From: CAZYWA01 sp964650975 [NCBI: uncultured bacterium]
GTDB taxonomy: Bacteria > JADJOY01
Assembly (NCBI GenBank): GCA_964650975.1
Contig: CAZYWA010000045.1
Location: 1 to 24,884 of the forward strand
Length of the DNA stretch: 24,884 nt
Reading direction: 5' to 3'
Of this stretch, positions 1 to 7,953 are shown piece by piece. The number at the start of each line of letters is the position of its first letter. Position 1 is the stretch's first letter. The position numbers and the translations under genes were made by a program. Under the pieces are notes generated by a model. It ran no database searches and was not told where the DNA came from. It saw nothing but the letters and a program-made list of their open reading frames with translations.

Positions 1-1
1 C

Positions 2-544
2 CTGGTGGTCTCGGAAGTGGTGCTGCCCAAGCTCGACGGTTTCGGGGTCCTCACGACACTGCGCGCCGATCCCGATCTGGCGCGCATCCCGTTCGTGTTC
101 GTGTCGTCACGAGCGGAGGCGTCGACGGTGGCGCGCGGCCTCAGGCTCGGCGCGGACGATCACCTGGCCAAGCCGCTCGATCCCGAGATCCTGCTCATCA
201 AGGCCGCGCGGTTTCTGGAGGCGAGCGCCGCGGCGCCGGCGGGAAGCATCTCCGGCGATCTCGCCGAGGTGTCGCTGGTCGACCTGCTGCAGCTGGTGTC
301 GGAAGCCGCGAAGACCGTGTGCATCGAGCTGCGCAGCGCGGAGCGAAACGGCGACATCTTTCTCCGCGACGGCGCCCTGATCCACGCACAGTGCGAGGCA
401 CGCTCCGGCACCGACGCCTTCCTGCGGCTGGTGCCGCTCACCAGCGGACGCTTCACCGTCCACGCCGGCCGCGAGGCCCCCGAGCAATCGATCGATCAGC
501 CCCTCGAGCTCCTGATCCTCGAAGGCATCCGCGTCGCGTCGTAG
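2..544 (+). CDS. Response regulator, receiver + PATAN (DUF4388) domains, 5' truncated
   Basis: The reading frame is open to the window's left edge, so the N-terminal part (acidic pocket, beta1-alpha1) lies outside. The visible part holds the second half of a CheY-like receiver: the LPKLDGF turn, the S/T strand (FVFVSS) and the conserved Lys in LAKPLDP. From about residue 80 (counted from the GTG at 5) it continues into a PATAN/DUF4388 domain (ISGDLAEVSLVDLLQL, then GDIFLRDGALIHA and the G-R-F end). PATAN domains are non-enzymatic modules in cyanobacterial PatA-type and deltaproteobacterial response regulators, often tied to gliding or pilus motility. The residue four before the conserved Pro, where the phospho-acceptor Asp normally sits, is Glu (GAA at 14-16). 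It converges on the gspE-EAL-HEAT operon, whose pilus/secretion ATPase is a possible functional partner (inference). Confidence 0.85.
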   Translation: MVVSEVVLPKLDGFGVLTTLRADPDLARIPFVFVSSRAEASTVARGLRLGADDHLAKPLDPEILLIKAARFLEASAAAPAGSISGDLAEVSLVDLLQLVSEAAKTVCIELRSAERNGDIFLRDGALIHAQCEARSGTDAFLRLVPLTSGRFTVHAGREAPEQSIDQPLELLILEGIRVAS

Positions 545-550
545 TCTCGG

Positions 551-620
551 GGGAGGGACGCGGTCCCTCGCATCCGCGGCGATCGATCGCGATGCAACGT
601 TGCGGCTGCGAGTGACCGCA
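551..620. repeat. Palindromic 70-bp repeat, copy 1
   Basis: This is the first of two 70-bp units matching at 61 of 70 positions by eye. Each starts with the perfect inverted repeat GAGGGAC-GCG-GTCCCTC. Near the other end, GCGAGTGACCGC (one mismatch in this copy) is the inverse of GCGGTCCCTCGC, so a larger foldback is possible. It lies between convergent genes and could act as a bidirectional terminator or belong to a dispersed REP-like family. Confidence 0.75.
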
Positions 621-650
621 GCCCTCCGATCCCCTGCCGTTGCTGTCGTT

Positions 651-720
651 GGGAGGGACGCGGTCCCTCGCGTCCGCAGGCCTCGATCGCGATGGGACGC
701 TGCGGCTGCGAGGGACCGCA
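651..720. repeat. Palindromic 70-bp repeat, copy 2
   Basis: The second unit starts exactly 100 bp after the first and ends 30 bp from the HEAT gene's stop codon. It carries the same GAGGGAC-GCG-GTCCCTC hairpin. In this copy GCGGTCCCTCGC and GCGAGGGACCGC are perfect inverse partners about 40 nt apart, so the unit can fold either as small hairpins or as one long stem. Confidence 0.75.
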
Positions 721-749
721 GTTCCTCCGGGTCATCGATCGCGAAAGGC

Positions 750-2084
750 TTACGCGGCGCCGGCCTGCTCGGGCATCGGCGGGTAGGTGCGGAGGCGGTC
801 GATCACGCCCGCCAGCTCGAGGCGGACCCATTCGCTCTCGTCGTTCGTCGACGCGGCTTCGAGCTCGGGGAGGACCGTGCGGGTGACCGCGCCGAGGGTG
901 CCCAGTGCCTGGGCCACCGCGAGGCGCACGGAGCTACTCGAGTCGCTGAGGCCGGTGGTCAAGGCCACCAGGGTCTCGGCGTCGTTGGCGCCGAGCACGC
1001 CCAGCGATTGCACCGCGGCCTCGCGCACACCGTCGACGGGATCGCGCAGGCTGTGGCGAAGCGCCGAGGTCACGAACGGGCTGCCGCCGCCCAGGCGACC
1101 GAGTGTCGCGGCGGCGCGGGCGCGCACCTGGTGATCGGCGTCGCCGATCGCCGCGAGCAGCGCCGGCAGCGCGTCGACGGCGGCCATGCCGAGAGAGCCG
1201 AGCGCCTGCACCGCCCAGTACCGAACCTCCGATTCTGAATCGTGGAGCCGGTCGGCGAGCGCGCGCACCACGTCGGAACCGGCGTCGGTCACGTGACCGA
1301 GCGCCCACGCCGCGGACTTGCGAACGCCCCATTCCGGGTCGCGCAGGCTCGCGATCAATGGGGGGACGGCGTCGGCCGTGGGATGGATCGATGCGAGCGC
1401 CCAGGCCGCCGCGCGGCGCACCCGCCACTCGGGATCGACGAGCAGCCGCACCAGCACCGGCATCGCTTGCTCGCGGCCTTCGGGGAGGTTGCCGAGCGTG
1501 CGTGCCAGCTCGAGACGCACCTCGTTCTCGGGCTCGTGGGTCCCGTCGACCAGGGCCGTGATGACCGCGCTGGTCGAGCTGGTGCCACGCGCCACGGCGA
1601 GCGCCGCGCGCAGCCGGCATCCGGCGTCGGGATCGCGGTGCGCCATCTCGGTGAGCGCCGGCAATGCCTCGCGCGCGTCCGAACCGATCCGGCCCAGCGA
1701 CTGCGCCGCCATCCGGCGGACCTCGGCCGCCGGATCGCGCAGCACCGCGATCAGCGCCGGTGTCGCCGCGGCCGCCGGTGAGCCGAGGTCTCCGAGAGCC
1801 ATCGCCGCGAGCCGTCGCTGGCGGGCATCGCCGTGCCGCACCAGCTCGCCCAGCGCCGCGACTCCCGCTCCGGCCATGTCGATGAGCGCTTCGAGCGCCT
1901 CGCCGCGTGCCGCGGCGTCGCCGTCTTCCATCGAATCGAGCAGTGCCGGCACGTTGGCGTGCGCGTGAGTCGAAGGGCCGCCCTGTGCCAGGCGCTCGGT
2001 GAGGCGCGCGAGCTCGAGCTCGACGCGCGCGAGACGCGCGCGCAGCTCCTCGACGACGCCAGCGGTGATGATGTCGGTTTCCAT
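750..2084 (-). CDS. HEAT-repeat (PBS-lyase type) scaffold protein
   Basis: The product has 444 residues. A short N-terminal heptad-rich helix (about residues 10-40, likely coiled coil) is followed by roughly a dozen HEAT units of about 31 residues, each with the D-P-x-x-x-V-R-x-x-A-A-x-A-L-G pattern (for example DPEWRVRRAAAWAL and DSESEVRYWAVQAL). There is no signal peptide, membrane segment or catalytic motif, so a cytosolic protein-binding scaffold is the likely role. The start ATG is preceded by AGGGGAGG, which overlaps the TAA of the upstream EAL gene; only 3 nt separate stop and start, so translation is probably coupled. It is the last gene of the gspE-EAL-HEAT operon. A specific partner cannot be read from the sequence; the co-encoded ATPase or phosphodiesterase are obvious candidates. 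Confidence 0.9.
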   Translation of the reverse strand: METDIITAGVVEELRARLARVELELARLTERLAQGGPSTHAHANVPALLDSMEDGDAAARGEALEALIDMAGAGVAALGELVRHGDARQRRLAAMALGDLGSPAAAATPALIAVLRDPAAEVRRMAAQSLGRIGSDAREALPALTEMAHRDPDAGCRLRAALAVARGTSSTSAVITALVDGTHEPENEVRLELARTLGNLPEGREQAMPVLVRLLVDPEWRVRRAAAWALASIHPTADAVPPLIASLRDPEWGVRKSAAWALGHVTDAGSDVVRALADRLHDSESEVRYWAVQALGSLGMAAVDALPALLAAIGDADHQVRARAAATLGRLGGGSPFVTSALRHSLRDPVDGVREAAVQSLGVLGANDAETLVALTTGLSDSSSSVRLAVAQALGTLGAVTRTVLPELEAASTNDESEWVRLELAGVIDRLRTYPPMPEQAGAA

Positions 2085-2087
2085 GAA

Positions 2088-3149
2088 TTACCTCCCCTGC
2101 GTTGGATCGATGCCGGCGTCGCGCGGCGGCCGGTCGGGGCCGGGCTCGAGCGGCGAAGCTTCGTGCTGCTCCTCGAACGACAGATGCGCCTGGCCCACGC
2201 GTAGATCAGGCTCCGCGCGGCCGAAGAGATACCCCTGAAACAAGTTGCAACCCATGCCGATCGCGGCCGAGAGCTCGCCCGGCGTCTCGACACCCTCCAC
2301 GATCACCACCACGCCCAGCTGGTCGCAGAGCGTCACCAGCGAGCCGATCACGCGCCCCTTCATGGGATCGCGATCGACGTTGCGGATCAGGTTCATGTCG
2401 ACCTTGACGATGTCGGGAACCAGCTGCGCGACGCTGCGCAGCGTCGCGTAGCCGGCGCCGAGATCGTCGACGGCGATCAGGTAGCCCAGCTCGCGCAGCC
2501 GCTGGATCCGGTCCTTCAGGTCCGCGTAGCGCTCGAGCTGGGCGTTCTCGTTGATCTCGAGCACCACCCGCTCCGCGACCTGCGAGAGCGGGCTGTGACG
2601 GGCGTAGAGATGATCGTCCTCGAGATCGCTGGGGTGGAGGTTCACCCACAGCCTCGCTCGCGGAGGCATGCGGTGGATGATGTCCACCGCGAGCCCGCGC
2701 ACCCGGCGGCTCACGTCGCCCACGCGCTCGAGCTGCTCGGCGGTCGAGAACACCGCGAGCGGCCCGGCCCAGCGCGGATCGCGCGAGCGCAACAGCGCCT
2801 CCCACCCGACGGTGGCGCGCTGCGACCAGCTCACGATCGGCTGGGTCGCGAGCCACAGTCCGTGGAGCCCGCGCTCGAAGTCGGCGGGCGAAGCCGTCTC
2901 CAGAAGCTTCGGCGGACGAGCGAGGACTCCGCTCGGGTCGCTCGGGTACTGGGCGCGCGTGGCGTTCTCGATCGCCAGCACCAGGTAGTCGAGCCCGGGC
3001 GCCTCCCCGAGATTGAGCGACTCGACGGCGCGCACCGCCTGGCACGCGAGCCGGCTCGGTTCCTCCACGTCGTCGAGCTCGAGCACGACCTCGGGGGCCG
3101 GCCTGAGCTCTGCGAGCGGGTCGTCGGGTAGGCGCTGGTCGGCGCTCAT
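2088..3149 (-). CDS. EAL-domain cyclic-di-GMP phosphodiesterase
   Basis: The product has 353 residues and is cytosolic. After about 90 N-terminal residues of unassigned type there is a full EAL domain (about 95-315). Residues expected for catalysis are visible: E117 (in W-E-A-L), N170 (VNL), E198 (LEINE), D228-D229 (VDDLG), K249 (VKVD), E285 (VEGVE) and Q305 (FQGY). It should therefore hydrolyse c-di-GMP to pGpG. The ATG at 3149 was chosen because it overlaps the gspE TGA in an ATGA junction; a longer open frame upstream only shadows gspE. A Pro-rich tail of about 35 residues follows the domain. No GGDEF domain is present. Context suggests it tunes c-di-GMP for the ATPase encoded just upstream (inference). 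Confidence 0.93.
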   Translation of the reverse strand: MSADQRLPDDPLAELRPAPEVVLELDDVEEPSRLACQAVRAVESLNLGEAPGLDYLVLAIENATRAQYPSDPSGVLARPPKLLETASPADFERGLHGLWLATQPIVSWSQRATVGWEALLRSRDPRWAGPLAVFSTAEQLERVGDVSRRVRGLAVDIIHRMPPRARLWVNLHPSDLEDDHLYARHSPLSQVAERVVLEINENAQLERYADLKDRIQRLRELGYLIAVDDLGAGYATLRSVAQLVPDIVKVDMNLIRNVDRDPMKGRVIGSLVTLCDQLGVVVIVEGVETPGELSAAIGMGCNLFQGYLFGRAEPDLRVGQAHLSFEEQHEASPLEPGPDRPPRDAGIDPTQGR

Positions 3150-5269
3150 CGATTGAGACCGGTCTCGCGCCGCACCATGGCTCGCCCGCCGACCGAGCCG
3201 TCGCTCGCGACGTGAGTCTGCGGGGTCATGCAATGCGGGCACATCCGCCAGCCCGCCTTGAGCGGCGTGCCGCAGTGGGTGCAGCTGGCGCGCAGAGCGG
3301 CCATGCAGAACGGGCAGCCGGCGAAGTGCGCTTCGACCTTGGCGCCGCACGACGGGCAGTCGGAGAGCGTCTCGAACTCGGTGCGCACCACGCGGCACAC
3401 CTCGTCGGGACTGGTGATGCCGGCGCGCACGCGGTCGATGGATTCGTCGATCAAGCGGTGCACGCCGATCGCCTCGGCCGCGGCCGCGATGTCGCTCTCG
3501 GGCGCGCGGCGCATGACCAGCGGGCGGATCGTCGGACCCATGGGCATCATCTCCCACACGCCGATTCGTCCCGAGAAGCCCGACTGCGAGCACTCACCGC
3601 AGCCCTCGCCGCGGTAGTAGGTCATGCTCGTCGAGGAGAGCCGCAGCCGGTCGAGCACCTGCTCGGTCGGCACGTACGGCACCTTGCAGCGCACGCACAA
3701 GCGCCGCAGCAAGCGCTGCGCGACGATCAGGTGCAGCGAGTCGCCGACCAGCACCGGGTCGACGCCGAGGTCGAGCAAGCGGATGATCGTGGCCGGGGCG
3801 CTGTTGGTGTGCAGCGTGCTGAGCACCAGGTGGCCTGTCATGGCCGCGCGGAACGCGATCTCCGCGGTCTCCAGATCGCGCATCTCGCCGATCATGACCA
3901 CGTCCGGGTCCTGGCGCAGGATCGAGCGCAAGGTCTTCGCGAACGTGAGCCCGGCCTTGGTGTTGACCTGGACCTGGTTGACGCCCGGGATCTCGTACTC
4001 GATCGGATCCTCGATGGTGATGATGTTCTCGTCCGGCGTGCGGCGCCGGTTGAGCATCGAGTAGAGCGTGGTGGTCTTGCCGGCGCCGGTGGGGCCGGTG
4101 ACCAGGATCATTCCCTGGGGCTGGCCGAGCGCGTCCTCCAGGAGCCGCGTCTGGCGCTCGGTGAGACCCATGCCGCGGAAGTTCGGGATGTCCTGGCCGC
4201 CCAGCAGACGGAGCACGATCTTCTCGCCGTACTGGGTCTTGAGCGTCGCGACGCGGATGTCGATCGAGCGGCCGCGGAAGTTGGCCTTGATGCGGCCGTC
4301 CTGCGGCAGCCGGCGCTCCGCGATGTCGAGCGCCGCGAGGATCTTGAAGCGCACCGTGACCGGATCCTGCAGCCACTTGGGGAGCTTCATGTGCTCGCGC
4401 AGCTTGCCGTCGACACGGCAACGCACCACCACCTGATTCTGCTCGGGCTCGACGTGCAGGTCGCTGGCGCGCATGTTCACGGCGTCGAGCAACAGGCCGT
4501 TGCAGAGCTGCACCACCGGCGCGGCGTCGGCCGCGGCGCGCGTCGACTGCGGATCGAGGGTGACGCCTTCCTCGGTCGACAGGAACGAGAGGTCGGCGGC
4601 CTGGCTCAGCTTGTTGAGCACGTCGCGCAAGCGGTTGTCGGTGTTGTAGTAGCGGTCGATGGCGCGCAGGATTTCGCCACGGGTCGCGGCCACGGGCACC
4701 ACGGCGAGACCGGAGCTGAACTGCACCGCCTGGATCGCGGCGAAGTCCGACGGATCGCCCATCGCCAGCGACACCGAGCGGCGGTCGACCTTGACCGGCA
4801 CGCACACGTGACGGCGCGCCATCTCCTCGGAGATCGCCTTGATTGCCTCCGGCTCGATGACCACCGAGTCGAGCTTGACGTGCGGGATCGAGAGCCAGCG
4901 CGAGTACGCCTCCGCGACCGCGTACTCGCTGTGCTGGTCGCGGTCGATCAGCACCTGCAGCGCGGACGAGCGCGCGGCGCGCGCCTCGCGCACGGTCTTG
5001 TCGAGCAGCTCGAGGGTCAGGGGAGCCGTGAGCAGGCGCCGCTCGCGGGTCTCGACCGCGTCGGGTGCGCCGGCGATGTCGCCCGGCTTCACGGTCGGCG
5101 CGATTTCCTCCGGGAGCGCCGCATCCAGCCGCAGCGGCTCCACGGCCTCCGGCTCGTCGAGGGTCAGCACCTCGTCCGGCGAGTCGGCTCTGGCCATCAG
5201 CGAGTCGACCGGGGGTAGGTCGGTGCCTTGCCCGTCATCGCGAATTTCTGGACCACCCAGCTCAGACAT
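3146..5269 (-). CDS. GspE/PilB-family secretion/pilus assembly ATPase with C-terminal zinc ribbons
   Basis: The product has 707 residues. An acidic N-terminal segment (1-75) is followed by a T2SSE_N/MshEN-like domain (about 78-210) and the ATPase core: Walker A GPTGAGKT (392-399), Asp box (RLPQDGRIK), Walker B DVVMIGEMRD (456-465) and His box (TGHLVLSTLHT). A four-Cys site follows (C525, C528, C557, C560), as is usual in GspE/PilB. It would be the cytoplasmic hexameric motor for type II secretion or type IV pilus assembly. The canonical RLGxxL c-di-GMP motif of MshE is not visible. Unusually, the C-terminus adds two CxxC-CxxC zinc ribbons (Cys 638/641/652/655 and 663/666/677/680). The ATG at 5269 has GGAGGA about 9 nt upstream; the frame extends in-frame to 5446 without that support. 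No other secretin or pilus gene is in the window. Confidence 0.94.
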   Translation of the reverse strand: MSELGGPEIRDDGQGTDLPPVDSLMARADSPDEVLTLDEPEAVEPLRLDAALPEEIAPTVKPGDIAGAPDAVETRERRLLTAPLTLELLDKTVREARAARSSALQVLIDRDQHSEYAVAEAYSRWLSIPHVKLDSVVIEPEAIKAISEEMARRHVCVPVKVDRRSVSLAMGDPSDFAAIQAVQFSSGLAVVPVAATRGEILRAIDRYYNTDNRLRDVLNKLSQAADLSFLSTEEGVTLDPQSTRAAADAAPVVQLCNGLLLDAVNMRASDLHVEPEQNQVVVRCRVDGKLREHMKLPKWLQDPVTVRFKILAALDIAERRLPQDGRIKANFRGRSIDIRVATLKTQYGEKIVLRLLGGQDIPNFRGMGLTERQTRLLEDALGQPQGMILVTGPTGAGKTTTLYSMLNRRRTPDENIITIEDPIEYEIPGVNQVQVNTKAGLTFAKTLRSILRQDPDVVMIGEMRDLETAEIAFRAAMTGHLVLSTLHTNSAPATIIRLLDLGVDPVLVGDSLHLIVAQRLLRRLCVRCKVPYVPTEQVLDRLRLSSTSMTYYRGEGCGECSQSGFSGRIGVWEMMPMGPTIRPLVMRRAPESDIAAAAEAIGVHRLIDESIDRVRAGITSPDEVCRVVRTEFETLSDCPSCGAKVEAHFAGCPFCMAALRASCTHCGTPLKAGWRMCPHCMTPQTHVASDGSVGGRAMVRRETGLNR

Positions 5270-5533
5270 TCGTCTCGTCCTCCGTTGGTACCGGTCGACG
5301 CCTCGTGAAGCAACAGCCGCGCCAGGGCTGGTGAGGCGCCCCCGGGCGAACCGAAACGACCTCGCAACACCGCGATAAGAAACTAATTTCGCTTCAGTTT
5401 TTGCCGCGCGACGGACGCCCGTGGCAGCCGCGTGGGAGCCACTCACGAGGTCTCCCTCGTGGTGAGTGTCAAAACTTCGACGGAGCGCGGCCCGCCGGTC
5501 TGTCGGGTGCTTCTGAGGCGGCGGTTCAACCGA
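5270..5533. promoter_or_regulatory. Leader/promoter region of the gspE operon
   Basis: This is a 264-bp gap between the ccsBA stop and the gspE start, both on minus. It holds one of the few AT-rich patches of the region (about 5373-5402), with the weak dyad AAACT...AGTTT on the minus strand. A minus-strand promoter here is plausible, but no clean -35/-10 pair is visible. Confidence 0.35.
5440..5468 (-). terminator. Hairpin downstream of ccsBA
   Basis: CACTCACGAGG, a 4-nt loop (TCTC) and CCTCGTGGTGAGTG form an 11-bp stem interrupted by a 3-nt bulge, about 65 nt past the ccsBA stop. No U-tract follows on either strand, so it is a terminator-like or mRNA-end hairpin rather than a textbook intrinsic terminator. 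Confidence 0.4.
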
Positions 5534-7843
5534 TCAGCGGGCGACGGCCAGCCGCGGCCCGTGCCCGTACTTCCGGCGTGCGACCAGACCGAGCGCCAGG
5601 AAGGCGCCTTCCGCCGTTGCTACCGCGATCATCCAGGCCACGATCGGCGAGTCGCCGAAGCCGTACGAGTGCATGCCGGTGGTGAGCACGAAGTTCACGC
5701 CGAGGTAGGTCATGAGGATGGCCTGGAATGCCACGATGCTCATCGCCGCGACGCCGAAGCGGCTCAGCATGCCGTTCCAGCGCGCGTGCAGGATCGCGAC
5801 GTAGGCGAGGAACGCGACCAGCGACCAGACCTCTTTCGGGTCCCAGCCCCAGTAGCGTCCCCACGACGACGCCGCCCACATCGAGCCGGTCAGGATGCCG
5901 GTCACCAGCAACATCGAGCCGATCAGTACGTACCAGTAGAGCAGCTCGCTCATGCGGCCGATCAGCTCGGTGCGCTTGGGCGAGAAGATCCGGTAGCCGA
6001 TCTCCATGTGCGCCACCACCACGCCCAGCGCCAGCACCGCGTAGCTGACCATGATGATCGGCACGTGGATCGCGAGCCACGGCGTTCCGGCGAGCACCGG
6101 CGCCACCGGGTGCACGAAGCCGTCGATGGGGAGCTGGTCGGTGAGCAGCAAGGTGAAGGCGCCGAGCGCCGCGGCGTTGAGCACCACCAGCCGGTTCCGG
6201 ATCCCGATCAGCGCCAGCACCGCGAAGAGCCCGACTCCCCACGCCAGGAAGAGCAGCGACTCGTAGAGGTTGGACGCGGGGATCCGCCCCGCGACGAGCC
6301 AGCGCATGCCGATGCCCCACGTCAGCGTCGCGAAGCCGGTCACCAGTCCCGTGAGCGCGACCGCGTCGAGCGCGCGGCTGCCGCGGTTCCATCCGGCGAG
6401 CGACGCCGCGAGCGCCAGCGCCAGCACGATCCCGGCGATGCGCATCGGATGCACCGCGTTGAGCACGATCTCGCGCTGGATCGCGGAGGCCGCGGGCCAG
6501 CCCGCCAGGCGCGGCCCATTCGCGAGCCCGAGCAAGGTCGGCGCGTCGACCGAGGCGGGGACGCCCCACTTCGCGTTCACGTCGGCGGCGGGAATGGGGC
6601 GGATGGCACTGCCGTCGAGGAACCGCTGCAGCCACAGCAACCGGTTCTCGAGCTTCTCCGCGGCGGCGAGCACGCCGCTGCGTGGCTGATGATTCTCCTC
6701 CGCCTGATGCGCTCGCTCGATCAGCCCGAGCACCGCGCGGCTCGACACGAGTTGCTGAAACGACGCGTGCGTGGTGGTAGTGGCGAGGCCCGCGGCCGCG
6801 GCGAGCTGGGCGCTGCCGATCTTCACCACCGGCGCCTGCGCGGCGGCGTCGCGGGCGAACGCCCACGACGTGACGGTGGCGACCGGATCTGCGCCGCGCC
6901 ACGCGTGGTCGCCGGTCACATTCCAGACCGCCTCGCGGGCGAGCGTGTCGAGTGGCATCACCCGGCCGTCGTGCTGGACCGGGAGGCGCGCCAGCGCGGC
7001 GAGCGTGGCATCCGCGGCGCGCGCTGGATGCGAGCCGCACGCGAGTGCCCCGAGCACCAGTCCGGCGGCGATCTTGGCGTGCCGGTGCTCGGCCGCTCGC
7101 TTCGGTTGCTTCGGCAGCGTCGCGACCGGCTTGGCGCGACGGCGGCTCTGCGCGGCGCGAGTCCCGAGCACCGTGGTCATGCCGGCGATCAGCAATCCGT
7201 AGCCGGCGAACACGATCGGCTGGCCTGGGTCCTTCGAGACCGAGAGCACCGTGGCTTCCCGCCATCGCTCCTGACGGTAGCTCGACTGGAAGAACCGCCA
7301 TCCGTCGACGGTGAGCGGATGGTTCATCCAGATGCCCTCACTTCGCGCGTGGCCCGTGGCATCGACGACCTGGACGTCGCTCTGGAAGTTCGCGGGTCGC
7401 ATCGTTCCCGGGTAGTAGCTCACCCGGAAGTCGTCGAGCTTGATCGAGAACGGCAGCTCGACACGCACCGAAACGTGCTGCTCGCGGTCGTAGCGCACGA
7501 TCTGGTTGCCGGTCTGGCCTTCCCAGAGCTCGAGCTGTCCCTCGCGCTTCGCGAGGAAGGTGGTCGCGGCGCCGATCAGGATCACGGCGAGCGCGCCGTG
7601 GGTCAGCAGGTAGCCGATGCGTTGGCTGCCCCACGGGAAGTGGAGCGCGATCGAGGCGAGCACGTTGATGGCGAACGCGACCTCGAGCGCCAGGAACCAG
7701 CTGGCGTAGTAGACGTAGCGCCCTGCGACTTCGCTGCCCCGGGAAGATTCGAGGATGGTCCCCGCCGCGAGCCCGAGCAGCAGCAAGACCAGCAGCACCA
7801 CCGCGAGCTCGAGCGAGGCGAGGCGTGCAATGAGCCTTTTCAT
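5534..7843 (-). CDS. ccsBA: Fused ResB-CcsA (CcsBA) cytochrome c synthetase
   Basis: The product has 769 residues and belongs to system II cytochrome c maturation: heme export and covalent attachment to CXXCH apocytochromes at the outer face of the inner membrane. The N-terminal third is ResB/Ccs1-like: a TM helix (about 12-30), further helices and a periplasmic beta-rich part ending near WRFFQSSYRQE. A linker region of about 250 residues (226-480) follows. The C-terminal CcsA part has multiple TM helices, the ASNLYESL loop and the heme-handling WWD signature (W-G-R-Y-W-G-W-D-P-K-E near residues 660-670), with flanking His residues. The ATG at 7843 (MKRLIARL) was chosen because AAGGGGG lies just upstream and the hydrophobic ResB start follows; the frame continues in-frame to 7957 with polar residues unlike a ResB. 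No cytochrome gene is adjacent. Confidence 0.92.
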   Translation of the reverse strand: MKRLIARLASLELAVVLLVLLLLGLAAGTILESSRGSEVAGRYVYYASWFLALEVAFAINVLASIALHFPWGSQRIGYLLTHGALAVILIGAATTFLAKREGQLELWEGQTGNQIVRYDREQHVSVRVELPFSIKLDDFRVSYYPGTMRPANFQSDVQVVDATGHARSEGIWMNHPLTVDGWRFFQSSYRQERWREATVLSVSKDPGQPIVFAGYGLLIAGMTTVLGTRAAQSRRRAKPVATLPKQPKRAAEHRHAKIAAGLVLGALACGSHPARAADATLAALARLPVQHDGRVMPLDTLAREAVWNVTGDHAWRGADPVATVTSWAFARDAAAQAPVVKIGSAQLAAAAGLATTTTHASFQQLVSSRAVLGLIERAHQAEENHQPRSGVLAAAEKLENRLLWLQRFLDGSAIRPIPAADVNAKWGVPASVDAPTLLGLANGPRLAGWPAASAIQREIVLNAVHPMRIAGIVLALALAASLAGWNRGSRALDAVALTGLVTGFATLTWGIGMRWLVAGRIPASNLYESLLFLAWGVGLFAVLALIGIRNRLVVLNAAALGAFTLLLTDQLPIDGFVHPVAPVLAGTPWLAIHVPIIMVSYAVLALGVVVAHMEIGYRIFSPKRTELIGRMSELLYWYVLIGSMLLVTGILTGSMWAASSWGRYWGWDPKEVWSLVAFLAYVAILHARWNGMLSRFGVAAMSIVAFQAILMTYLGVNFVLTTGMHSYGFGDSPIVAWMIAVATAEGAFLALGLVARRKYGHGPRLAVAR

Positions 7844-7880
7844 GGAGGCCCCCTTGTGGGTGAGGGCCTTACTTGAGCAA

Positions 7881-7898
7881 GCGCCGTACCTTCGGCGC
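7881..7898 (-). terminator. Short GC hairpin between ygbA-like gene and ccsBA
   Basis: A perfect 6-bp stem GCGCCG/CGGCGC with a 6-nt loop lies 56 nt past the YgbA-family stop and 38 nt before the ccsBA start. In the transcribed (minus) sense it is followed by TTGCTC only, so termination efficiency is uncertain. Confidence 0.3.
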
Positions 7899-7953
7899 GG
7901 TGGGCGAGAGATCGCGTGTTCTGGGCGTTTCGAGCGTGAAATACGGCGAAACG

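Noticed and set aside
3150-3593. N-terminal extension of the EAL protein frame
   Set aside because: It overlaps the gspE 3' end in another frame and is Arg/His-rich; the ATG overlapping the gspE stop is the better start.
5432-7876. Long plus-strand open frame antisense to ccsBA (and similar long frames opposite gspE, the GSDH gene and the glycosyltransferase)
   Set aside because: They are typical antisense frames in GC-rich DNA: Arg/His/Ala/Asp-rich, with no domains, and each lies opposite a well-supported gene.
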